Positions 9,570-17,013 of a DNA stretch of 64,000 nucleotides are shown one piece after another. The position numbers and the translations under genes were made by a program. The notes beneath the pieces were generated by a model. That model saw only the letters and a list, made by a program, of their open reading frames with translations. It did no database searches and was not told where the DNA came from. The DNA lies in NCBI RefSeq assembly GCF_002831625.1, contig NZ_CP025116.1, positions 1,564,501 to 1,628,500 of the forward strand, given 5' to 3'. The stretch's first letter is position 1; the number at the start of each line of letters is the position of its first letter. This stretch comes from Nonlabens sp. MB-3u-79 (GTDB lineage: Bacteria > Bacteroidota > Bacteroidia > Flavobacteriales > Flavobacteriaceae).

Positions 9570-10493
9570 TTAATCTTGTACAACCCAGTCAAAATATTTT
9601 GCGGTAATTTGATCTTTATTTTCTAGTATATATTCTTTAAAGGCGACCGCAGCAGGTGATAGCTTTTTCTTCTTCAGCCAGATGAGGTTCCATTGCGTCT
9701 GTATGGGAAGTCCTTTGTAAGGAATAACGTTGATTTCCCCTTTTTCAACCGCATTTCTAATTCCAATCATAGGCATAATGGAATAGCCTATACCGGCAAT
9801 AACGGCTTGTTTAAGGGCTTCATTAGAAGTCAATTCTATCTTTTTATTTGCTAGCAGATTTTTTCCTTGAATAAAATTCTCCATGGCATTTCTAGTGGCA
9901 GAGCCTTGTTCCCTGTACAGCAAAGGTTCTTCTGAAAAGATCAACTCCTTTTTACCTTTTCTATTTTTTTCCCTATCCGAACTACCTACCAGGTATAATT
10001 CGTTCTTCATAAGAGGTAAGGTATCGAGATCAAGATGATCAGGTAATACAGATACTAAAGCAAAATCGACTTTATTCTGTTCGAGATCTTGAATGACGGT
10101 TTTTTTATTAGTCACATCCATAGAGAACTCTACACCGGTATGTTCGTTTAAAAATCCAGAGAGGAAGTAGGGCATTACGTATTTACCAGTCGAGACAATA
10201 GAAAGTTTTAGTTTACCTGCTAGTTTTCCTTGATATTGATTGGTCTTATAGTCGATAACCTGCACTTCTTCCAGAATACGTTGGGCAACATTAGCAATCT
10301 CGTCACCGAAATCGGTCACATAAAGTTGGCGCCCGATCACTTCAGTTAAAGGAATAGGAAACTGATCTTGAAACTTCTTGAGTTGAATCGAGACTGCAGG
10401 CTGCGTTAGAAACAAAGCCTCTGAAGCTTTTGTGATGCTTCGCTTTTCTACTATTTGAAGAAATATTTGGAGCTGATGTAATGTATAATGCAT
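9570..10493 (-). CDS. LysR-family transcriptional regulator
   Basis: A 307-residue LTTR. The N-terminal winged helix-turn-helix is at residues 1-65 (LHQLQIFLQIVEKRSITKAS; LFLTQPAVSIQLKKFQ), and the C-terminal part is a periplasmic-binding-like effector domain (KLKLSIVSTGKYVMPYFLSGF). It is transcribed away from the SbtA-type transporter genes across a short intergenic region, the classic arrangement for a LysR protein controlling its divergent neighbour. LysR proteins of the CbbR/CmpR type sense carbon status in autotrophs, so control of bicarbonate uptake is a reasonable inference; the effector is unknown. Confidence 0.9.
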   Translation of the reverse strand: MHYTLHQLQIFLQIVEKRSITKASEALFLTQPAVSIQLKKFQDQFPIPLTEVIGRQLYVTDFGDEIANVAQRILEEVQVIDYKTNQYQGKLAGKLKLSIVSTGKYVMPYFLSGFLNEHTGVEFSMDVTNKKTVIQDLEQNKVDFALVSVLPDHLDLDTLPLMKNELYLVGSSDREKNRKGKKELIFSEEPLLYREQGSATRNAMENFIQGKNLLANKKIELTSNEALKQAVIAGIGYSIMPMIGIRNAVEKGEINVIPYKGLPIQTQWNLIWLKKKKLSPAAVAFKEYILENKDQITAKYFDWVVQD

Positions 10494-10517
10494 AATTATT
10501 TCTTATGAACTTCATTA

Positions 10518-10525
10518 CAAATATA
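10518..10525 (-). promoter_or_regulatory. Candidate -7 element for the LysR gene
   Basis: On the minus strand this reads TATATTTG, a match to the Bacteroidota -7 consensus TAnnTTTG, 24 bp before the LysR start codon. No clear -33 TTG was found. Confidence 0.45.
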
Positions 10526-10586
10526 AATAAAAATTAATGAGTGTATGTTCGCATATTTGTGTTACCAATTAAAAATAAGTCAACTA

Positions 10587-10862
10587 ATGTTACAGCAAAT
10601 CAATACAAGAAGTTCTTCAGAGCGCTCGTTGAGATCAGAAAGTTCATTTAATGTGTTCGCACGTATAGATTTTGATCGCGTCTCTCAAATCATAAGGTAC
10701 ATAGGTATAGCCGTTTTAAGTGTTGCTTATTTTGTTGTCACAGCAGTCTGTTTAGTAGAAGATCACCCTATGTCATCTTATTTAATGACGCCTCTGGTTG
10801 TCGTTCTTTTGGTGCTTATCATAGCGGTTTTACCAAAAATAATAAATAGCAACAAAAATTAA
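10587..10862 (+). CDS. Small membrane protein upstream of the SbtA-type transporter
   Basis: From the ATG at 10587 this is a 91-residue protein with two predicted transmembrane segments (IGIAVLSVAYFVVTAVCLV, about residues 37-55, and YLMTPLVVVLLVLIIAVLP near the end). An earlier in-frame ATG at 10545 exists, but a promoter-like CATATTTG lies inside that extension at 10552-10559, which favours the later start. The protein is unrecognised. It is first in a compact three-gene unit ending in the transporter, so a role in assembly or modulation of the transporter is possible but unproven. Confidence 0.65.
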   Translation: MLQQINTRSSSERSLRSESSFNVFARIDFDRVSQIIRYIGIAVLSVAYFVVTAVCLVEDHPMSSYLMTPLVVVLLVLIIAVLPKIINSNKN

Positions 10863-10868
10863 TTTAAG

Positions 10869-11162
10869 ATGAATACAAGTAAAGAAGTTATGCATAAAGT
10901 ACAGCTTGTAGATGGCATATTTACTGCCTCAGAAGCCTCAGATATCGTAAGTAATCTGATCGGAGAAAAAATTAATTTTCATAAATTACATAGACTTTCT
11001 ATGTCTGAAGGTAACATCAACAGCGATACAGGCTATGATGACAGTCGTGTAGTAGAACTAACTGCCGAGAGAAAGGAATTTAAGGAACTATGCCGTGAAG
11101 CACGATTGATGGGCAAGAAGATTAAAATCAACGGTATTCTAGAAATAGAGATCATCGACTAA
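10869..11162 (+). CDS. Conserved small protein of the bicarbonate-transport unit
   Basis: A 97-residue soluble protein beginning 6 bp after the upstream small membrane gene. It has a distinctive segment GIFTASEASDIVSNLIGEK followed by INFHKLHRLS, and ends GKKIKINGILEIEIID. Similar small proteins of unknown function are known to me from other Bacteroidota. It does not resemble the PII-like SbtB that regulates cyanobacterial SbtA: there is no T-loop or ferredoxin-like pattern. It could fill an analogous regulatory place by position (inference only). Confidence 0.75.
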   Translation: MNTSKEVMHKVQLVDGIFTASEASDIVSNLIGEKINFHKLHRLSMSEGNINSDTGYDDSRVVELTAERKEFKELCREARLMGKKIKINGILEIEIID

Positions 11163-11185
11163 TAGTCGTATCCTAAATACCTACC

Positions 11186-12145
11186 ATGGATTTACACCTG
11201 TTGACAGATAATCTGTCAAATCCAGCCTTACTGTTTTTTATTTTAGGATTATTTGCTTCTCAGGTCAAAAGTGATCTAGAGATTCCTGAAAGTTCTTCAA
11301 AGTTTATATCTCTTTATTTACTATTTGCCATAGGCTTTAAGGGAGGGCAAGAGCTATCGCACAGTACATTTACCGCCGATATTTATTGGGCTGTTTTTAT
11401 TGGAATTGGATTAGCCATAATTGTTCCTTTATATACGTTCTTCATTCTCAGGCTTAAATTCTCTATTGAGAATGCAGGTGCGATTGCTGCGGCCTACGGC
11501 TCTGTAAGCGCGGTGACATTTGTTACAGCTATAAGTTATCTAGAAATGGAAGGAATTCCATTTGGGGGTCATATGGTGGCAGTCATGGCATTGATGGAGG
11601 CACCTTCTATAATTGTTGGAGTTTTATTAATGAGTTTGTGTTCTAAAAAAGAAGAACGGTCAAGGAGTAAAATATTAGGTCTGGTTAGACATGCGTTAAC
11701 AAATGGTAGTGTGCTTTTAATTTTAGGAAGTTTGCTTATTGGTTATGTTGCTAGCGAGGAACAAGCTGCTGGAATAAAGCCCTTTACAACTGATCTTTTT
11801 AAGGGATTTCTAGCCGTGTTTTTATTAGATATGGGAATAACTAGTGGCAAGAAAATAGGAGTACTTGTTAAGAAAGGTTGGTTTGCATTAGTCTTTGCTG
11901 TTGTTGTACCGCTTGTAAATGGCTGTGTAGTGGCGTTTTTATCGGGCTATGTGATAAGTGAAACTGGAGATCGATTGTTATTATCCATTTTGGCAGCAAG
12001 TGCTTCTTATATCGCGGTTCCTGCAGCGATGAGAATTGCGGCTCCTAAGGCTAACCCCAGTCTTTACTTACCCATGGCACTCGCCATAACATTTCCTTTA
12101 AACATTACGATAGGACTTCCGTTGTATTTGTACTTGATACAGTAG
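11186..12145 (+). CDS. sbtA: Sodium-dependent bicarbonate transporter, SbtA family
   Basis: A 319-residue polytopic membrane protein with about ten hydrophobic segments. SbtA-family features are LLFAIGFKGGQELS, AAAYGSVSAVTFVTA, the mid-protein EAPSIIVGVLL, and the C-terminal ASASYIAVPAAMRIAAPKA followed by NPSLYLPMALAITFPLNI. Characterised SbtA proteins import bicarbonate with sodium at the inner membrane. It is the last gene of the unit opposite the LysR regulator. In a heterotroph the carbon would feed anaplerotic carboxylation or pH balance; no carbon-fixation genes are in the window. Confidence 0.9.
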   Translation: MDLHLLTDNLSNPALLFFILGLFASQVKSDLEIPESSSKFISLYLLFAIGFKGGQELSHSTFTADIYWAVFIGIGLAIIVPLYTFFILRLKFSIENAGAIAAAYGSVSAVTFVTAISYLEMEGIPFGGHMVAVMALMEAPSIIVGVLLMSLCSKKEERSRSKILGLVRHALTNGSVLLILGSLLIGYVASEEQAAGIKPFTTDLFKGFLAVFLLDMGITSGKKIGVLVKKGWFALVFAVVVPLVNGCVVAFLSGYVISETGDRLLLSILAASASYIAVPAAMRIAAPKANPSLYLPMALAITFPLNITIGLPLYLYLIQ

Positions 12146-12245
12146 TATCAACCACGCCTTGTGTAGACCAGATTTTAAACTGTTTTATATTGTTCTAATT
12201 AATGATACGGGTTTCGGAAAATGAAGATCTTCTAATGCTCTTGGT

Positions 12246-13298
12246 CTATTTTTTTTGAGATGGATTCAGAATATCTTTAATTTCTTCTGTCCAGTGCGCT
12301 ATACCTGTTAAAGATATATCTACTGCATTATTGTTTTTTCCGTAGGGACGGAATTGCTCCATTCGGCCACTAAATAATCCTAAAGTAGGTACTCCTGAGG
12401 CACAAGCAAGATGCATAATACCGCTGTCTGCTCCAATAAAGATCTTACAAGCGGCCATCACTGAAGCCATCTCTCTGATGTCTTTGCTGTAAAAAGAAGT
12501 AGCTTTAAAATCAATTTGAGAAACATTCTCATAAGGTAAAATTTCTACAATTTGATGATCAGGAAATGCAACTAATAAATGCTGATAAAATGTAGACCAC
12601 CATTCTTTAGAATAACACTTATCACCTGTAGCAAAAGTGAAAATGGCGATGCTATTTTTAGTTCCTCCCATTAAAGAAGCTAAAATATCTTTGCCCTTCT
12701 GTAGCTCCTCGTCACTGCATTTAATATCTAACATAGGCACCTCTTTAGTTACCTTTTCAAGATCCGATCCATACAGAGCACTACGCAAGGCGATGACGGC
12801 TTCTTTCCCATGATGAATAGTTTGAGATCTTGTGTTTTCATCATCTTCATATTCATAAATCTTATAAGTAGCAGGGGTGATTTTAGTGAGTAACTTACCT
12901 GATGAAGAGCATTTAACGGTATTGATGACCAAGTCGTACTTCTTAAAAGGCATTTTTAACCATATGGACACGTAACTTAAAATGTTGTCAAATGGTCTTT
13001 TGTGTAGAAGTATAAAATTAGTTAGGTTCTTATAGTTTTTGAAAACAATAGGAGCTAGCGTTCCTTTGGCTAAAAAGTCAATTGTAGCATTTGGAAATGT
13101 GGTCGTGATTTCTTGAACAAGTGGAGTGGTTAGTAGGAGGTTTCCCAGTCTATGGTTGGGACGTATGATCAGGACCTTTTTGACTTTATCTGGTTCAATG
13201 TTACTGAGATCTTGTTTTTTTGCGTTGCTACCTATTTGCCGAGTAATGGATCGAAACAAGTCTCTTCTAAATTTATCTATTTTCTTTGGGACTTTCAT
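12246..13298 (-). CDS. Glycosyltransferase family 9 (heptosyltransferase-like)
   Basis: A 350-residue GT9 protein, the family of ADP-heptose:LPS heptosyltransferases. The N-terminal domain has VKKVLIIRPNHRLGNLLLTTPLV (typical RxxxxGD/N-LL pattern) and the C-terminal GT-B nucleotide-sugar domain has KIFIGADSGIMHLACASGVPTLGLFSG. No transmembrane segment is seen, so it is probably peripheral on the cytoplasmic face of the inner membrane and works in LPS core or related glycan assembly. It is monocistronic in appearance; the exact donor and acceptor cannot be assigned. Confidence 0.88.
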   Translation of the reverse strand: MKVPKKIDKFRRDLFRSITRQIGSNAKKQDLSNIEPDKVKKVLIIRPNHRLGNLLLTTPLVQEITTTFPNATIDFLAKGTLAPIVFKNYKNLTNFILLHKRPFDNILSYVSIWLKMPFKKYDLVINTVKCSSSGKLLTKITPATYKIYEYEDDENTRSQTIHHGKEAVIALRSALYGSDLEKVTKEVPMLDIKCSDEELQKGKDILASLMGGTKNSIAIFTFATGDKCYSKEWWSTFYQHLLVAFPDHQIVEILPYENVSQIDFKATSFYSKDIREMASVMAACKIFIGADSGIMHLACASGVPTLGLFSGRMEQFRPYGKNNNAVDISLTGIAHWTEEIKDILNPSQKK

Positions 13299-13793
13299 GG
13301 ATCACTACTGTTTTTAGGGTTCTGTAAAGTTAACCGTAATATTGGACAATATCAGAGGTAATTTCAAGATCTATATCACCGATAGGTGGAGACTTTAGTT
13401 TGCAAGCGTTTTGTTTTTCTATTAAACCTATAGTGCTAAGTGCTGGGCCGTAGGATAGGTTCATTCCATTGATGGAGGTGAAGTATCTGAGGCAACTAAG
13501 AATCGATGTGCGCAGCACACAGGGTACAGATCTTATTTGTTAGCCTCCTCTATGCAAGCCTTAAGGCTTTCAACTCTTCTAAAATAAATAAATTGAATGC
13601 TTTTGAATAAAAAACATTGATTCTCGAGTGATTGGTATAAGACAGGATGAATTTTATTGATCCTGAGTGAAGTCCCTTATGCAAATACAACTGCCAGCCT
13701 TTGCAAGTCTGGTGTCTTAAAACAACAAACCTTGATCAAGCGAGCTTGTCAAGGTTTTTATGTTTTAATCCACAACGCAGTTGTGAGTGATTG
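13299..13793. other. Intergenic region, 495 bp, with a possible gene remnant
   Basis: No intact gene is recognised. A 62-codon minus-strand frame (13330-13518; contains GMNLSYGPALSTIGLIEKQ) reads like protein but is short, unplaced and beside a tRNA, so it may be a decayed fragment. A hairpin at 13728-13757 is the other clear structure. Confidence 0.4.
13728..13757 (-). terminator. Hairpin downstream of tRNA-Arg
   Basis: AACCTTGATCAAGC pairs with GCTTGTCAAGGTT with one bulged base; it is flanked by T runs on either strand. It lies 37 nt beyond the tRNA 3' end, so termination of the tRNA transcript is the likely role, though the plus-strand T run is stronger. Confidence 0.6.
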
Positions 13794-13867
13794 TGACTAC
13801 GACAGGATTCAAACCTGTGACCGCTGGAGCCGAAATCCAGTGCTCTATTCAGCTGAGCTACGTAGCC
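13794..13867 (-). tRNA. tRNA-Arg (anticodon UCG)
   Basis: The minus strand folds as a complete cloverleaf of 74 nt: acceptor GGCTACG/CGTAGTC with one G-U pair, D stem GCTC/GAGC, anticodon stem CTGGA/TCCAG with loop TTTCGGC giving anticodon TCG, T stem ACAGG/CCTGT with loop TTTGAAT, and discriminator A. The CCA end is not encoded. It should read CGN arginine codons. Confidence 0.95.
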
Positions 13868-13933
13868 GTTACTATCGCAAATATAACAGCGTCTTATTTC
13901 TTATCCCCATAAAAAGTGCTTTTAATATTAAAA

Positions 13934-14395
13934 TTAAAGGCCTAATAGCGAATAATCAAAATCGCTCACTGGTTTCTTAGCCTTTCTTAACATCCACAAG
14001 CCTTCGGCAGGAGGTATTTCTAAATCCAGTTCGCCATCAATTTCATGTTCCATATACCACAAACCGCATATGGCTTTCTTGTGCAAATCTAAAGAACCAT
14101 TGTAAGTGATCTCAAAGTCATGATTCAAATTCTCTGTAGTGAATCCATCTTCTAATATCACGTCATTATTTTTGTAATGAACGGTTAAGGAAACCATTTC
14201 TTGCTCCCAAAAGCCATCTAATTGGACCGTTTTTCCAGTAGAGAAAGGCCCTTTTTCTTCGGTATGCTGACCGGTTATTTGACCATCTTTAAACTCTAAT
14301 TGAGCAAAGAGTTTTACTTTCTCACCAAAAAATGGCAAGGCATAACCCAATCCATAGATGTAATAACCTTCCCAATAACCGCTCAGTTCTTCCAT
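13934..14395 (-). CDS. Conserved hypothetical protein
   Basis: A 153-residue soluble protein without signal peptide. It begins MEELSGYWEGYYIYG and is rich in alternating strand-like segments (KVKLFAQLEFKDGQITGQH; EMVSLTVHYKNNDVILEDG) with GLWYMEHEIDGELDLE near the end, suggesting a small beta-barrel or lipocalin-like sandwich. I do not recognise a named family. It lies between tRNA-Arg and the T9SS cargo gene, same strand as both, 15 bp after the end of the T9SS gene's upstream neighbour boundary at 14411. Confidence 0.65.
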   Translation of the reverse strand: MEELSGYWEGYYIYGLGYALPFFGEKVKLFAQLEFKDGQITGQHTEEKGPFSTGKTVQLDGFWEQEMVSLTVHYKNNDVILEDGFTTENLNHDFEITYNGSLDLHKKAICGLWYMEHEIDGELDLEIPPAEGLWMLRKAKKPVSDFDYSLLGL

Positions 14396-14410
14396 TATCT
14401 CAACTGTGAT

Positions 14411-16981
14411 TCACATTTTAATCAATTTAATTGTTGAACTGATGCTGTTTCCCACTTTTAAAAAGTAAACTCCAGATTTTAAGTTGGGTGTGTAAACCTT
14501 TATTGCACTGTTTGAATTAAGACCAGAATAATTAATTAAAATTTGTTTTCCAGAAATATCAAATAATGTCAAGTTTAAATTAGAAATATTTGTGTCAAGG
14601 ACACGTAATTCAAATCCATCATTATAAAATGGATTAGGAAAGACTTGAAAGGCGTCAGTAACAAAATCATGGACTCCTAGAGTTACATTGCTTTCTAAAA
14701 AGTCTGGAACGCCACTGCTGTCAGTATCATCATCTGTTGGGTCTCCATTTCCATTATAATCTTCATCTATAGTTAACAATCCATCGCCATCATCGTCGTT
14801 ATCTAAATAGTTTTCTATTCCATCTAGATCGGTATCTAAAAACAAAAAATTGGTTCCACGAGAACCTGTTCCACTGGTTTCGAGGGCTGTAGGCACCCCG
14901 TCACCATCGTCATCGTCATCAAGATAATTAGGAATTCCATCCATGTCAGTATCATCATCAGTAAGATCCCCATTTCCATTAAGGTCTTCTGTGTCATCTG
15001 GTAAGCCATCGTTATCAGCATCCATAATTGGTTGTTGGGTAAGAGTAAGTTCAAAATCAGCTATCACCGCATCACAAAGTTGGTATGTATTTATAATTCG
15101 GGCATATAGCCTTTGTGGGCTTGTGTTGTTTGTAAAATTAGCTGCACTCGCCACAGGATTTAAATTATTCTGAGCGTCTGCAAGAGTTAAGAAATATAGT
15201 ACGTCAGTTTGCGAGGCGTCCAGATTACCTATTAATCTAGGAGTGTTGATGGTTAAATCAAATGTTTCAAATCCATCTCCATCACTATCATAAGCAAACA
15301 AGTCCACTGCATTAAAATCTGTCAGTGGATCAAATACTTCAAGACAGTACTGATTAGTAAATGTACAGCCAGCGGCATCTGTAGCAACATAATCATAACA
15401 GTTTAATCCAGTTTGTGAAGGCGTTATCGTTACATTGTTTCCAAAGATTACTGTAATATCTGGATTTGAGGACCAAGATTCACTAACTATTGCTGGACTG
15501 GTAAAACCATTACTAGTTTCTAATCCTGCACCAAACTTCATATACCAACTGAAGATATAGCCATTATCGGATGCAAGATTATCCGTTATCCTTAATTTCC
15601 ATTCACCATTTAAAGGAACATTCAATAAACCTCTAAAAGGACTGCTTGTCATATAATCTCCTGAAGGAATAGATATGCCAGCAGATCCAGAAAGACTATT
15701 TGTGGCCCTAGTTGTGAAACAATAATCGTAACCTATTCCAGGACTAATATTAATATCATCATCTATTGGTTCTCCGAGAAAAGCACCAAAACCATTATTA
15801 GGATAGCCTGATAAAGCTAAAGTAGTACTATCTGGTGCTATAAGTTCAATTCTTAGATCGCCCAAATAAGAATGTTCTATATTCATACATACACCCAAGA
15901 AACTTGAAGTATTAGAAAGTACTGCTCCTTCAGGGAAACAATCTATAGTGATCGATGTTTCATAACTAACACCACTCCCATCGGGAAGAAAGGTAGTTCC
16001 TGCTACAAACTCAGCATCGTCACAAACTAGTGGTATGCTTGGGTTTATACTAGTAATGTCTACATCAATAGAATCTCCCAGGCATAAAGCTGTATCATTG
16101 ATGAAGGTATATTCTATTTCTGGTTCATCAGTTACAACTACGGTGATAAATTCGGCTGGAGAAGTGAAACAACCATTTTGATCTATAGCAATAAGTTCAA
16201 CGAAATAGCCTCCCGGCTGATTAAATTGTTGCGATACTATTCTACCTTGCTGCGTACCTAAAGATTGAAAATCCCATTCAAAAGTCAAGGAAGGATCTTG
16301 AACGGCTGTAAAACTTACCATATCACCAGCGCAAATACTTATGATTTCATTCACCGCAGCAGGAGATGTAATTTCAATACTTGCATTTACTACAGTAGGT
16401 TGTGTAATTCTTAGTGCCATTGTTGTTATCGAATAGCATCCTGTCGTAACGTCATTAACTCTTACTGCAACACTATCATTAAAAGGAATCAGGTTTTGAT
16501 AAACAGTTGTAATTTCATTAGTATCATTTTCTGCATTTATAATGGTAGAATAGAACTGCACGTCTAGATTGGAATTTCCATTTGTGAAATCAGAAATACG
16601 ATTAGTTAAATCAAATGACGTGTACCCATCACAATCCGTATCTTGAATTGTATAGACCACATCATTAGTTACTACAGGTAAATCGTTAACGATAAGATTT
16701 GTGGAAGCAATACAAATCGTTCCATCCGTAAATGTCGCTTCTACTCTATAATCTCCATCTCTTGCCGCTGTTAAAGTTGGGTTAGTACCATTAAAAACAT
16801 TAAAGTTATTATAGAACCACTGGTAGGTGAAGCTTGAGTTATTTGCATTATCAACAGTTAATAGTGTTGAAGATCCATTACATATTTCAATTGTAGTAGG
16901 TAGATTAATGTCGTTGCATTGCGCATTTAACTGTATACTTATGAGAAATGTAACTGCTAAAAATTGAAAAATTTTATTCAT
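14411..16981 (-). CDS. Secreted T9SS cargo protein with PKD-like, P-type and calcium-binding repeats
   Basis: An 856-residue secreted protein. Order of parts: signal peptide (residues 1-20, FLAVTFLISIQLNA), Ig/PKD-like domains to about 300 (ISICAGDMVSFTAVQDPSLT; TFEWDF), a proprotein-convertase P-like jelly roll at about 330-490 (IEHSYLGDLRIELIAPDSTT; GEWKLRITD), Asp-rich thrombospondin type 3-like calcium repeats at about 665-775 (DADNDGLPDDTEDLNGNGD), and a type A T9SS sorting domain at the end (VFPNPF; SGVYFLKVG; STIKLIKM). Such cargo crosses the outer membrane by the type IX system and is often surface-attached. No enzyme domain is visible, so adhesion or matrix roles are likely. Confidence 0.88.
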   Translation of the reverse strand: MNKIFQFLAVTFLISIQLNAQCNDINLPTTIEICNGSSTLLTVDNANNSSFTYQWFYNNFNVFNGTNPTLTAARDGDYRVEATFTDGTICIASTNLIVNDLPVVTNDVVYTIQDTDCDGYTSFDLTNRISDFTNGNSNLDVQFYSTIINAENDTNEITTVYQNLIPFNDSVAVRVNDVTTGCYSITTMALRITQPTVVNASIEITSPAAVNEIISICAGDMVSFTAVQDPSLTFEWDFQSLGTQQGRIVSQQFNQPGGYFVELIAIDQNGCFTSPAEFITVVVTDEPEIEYTFINDTALCLGDSIDVDITSINPSIPLVCDDAEFVAGTTFLPDGSGVSYETSITIDCFPEGAVLSNTSSFLGVCMNIEHSYLGDLRIELIAPDSTTLALSGYPNNGFGAFLGEPIDDDINISPGIGYDYCFTTRATNSLSGSAGISIPSGDYMTSSPFRGLLNVPLNGEWKLRITDNLASDNGYIFSWYMKFGAGLETSNGFTSPAIVSESWSSNPDITVIFGNNVTITPSQTGLNCYDYVATDAAGCTFTNQYCLEVFDPLTDFNAVDLFAYDSDGDGFETFDLTINTPRLIGNLDASQTDVLYFLTLADAQNNLNPVASAANFTNNTSPQRLYARIINTYQLCDAVIADFELTLTQQPIMDADNDGLPDDTEDLNGNGDLTDDDTDMDGIPNYLDDDDDGDGVPTALETSGTGSRGTNFLFLDTDLDGIENYLDNDDDGDGLLTIDEDYNGNGDPTDDDTDSSGVPDFLESNVTLGVHDFVTDAFQVFPNPFYNDGFELRVLDTNISNLNLTLFDISGKQILINYSGLNSNSAIKVYTPNLKSGVYFLKVGNSISSTIKLIKM

Positions 16982-17013
16982 TTGGTTGGTTTATAAGGTA
17001 ACAAATATATGTT

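Noticed and set aside
13657..13980. Plus-strand open frame across the tRNA-Arg gene
   Set aside because: It runs through a tRNA and a hairpin and overlaps the end of a better-supported gene; it is not protein-like.
14836..15054. Asp/GAT-rich tandem pattern that could suggest a simple-sequence repeat
   Set aside because: It is explained by calcium-binding thrombospondin type 3 repeats of the T9SS cargo protein.
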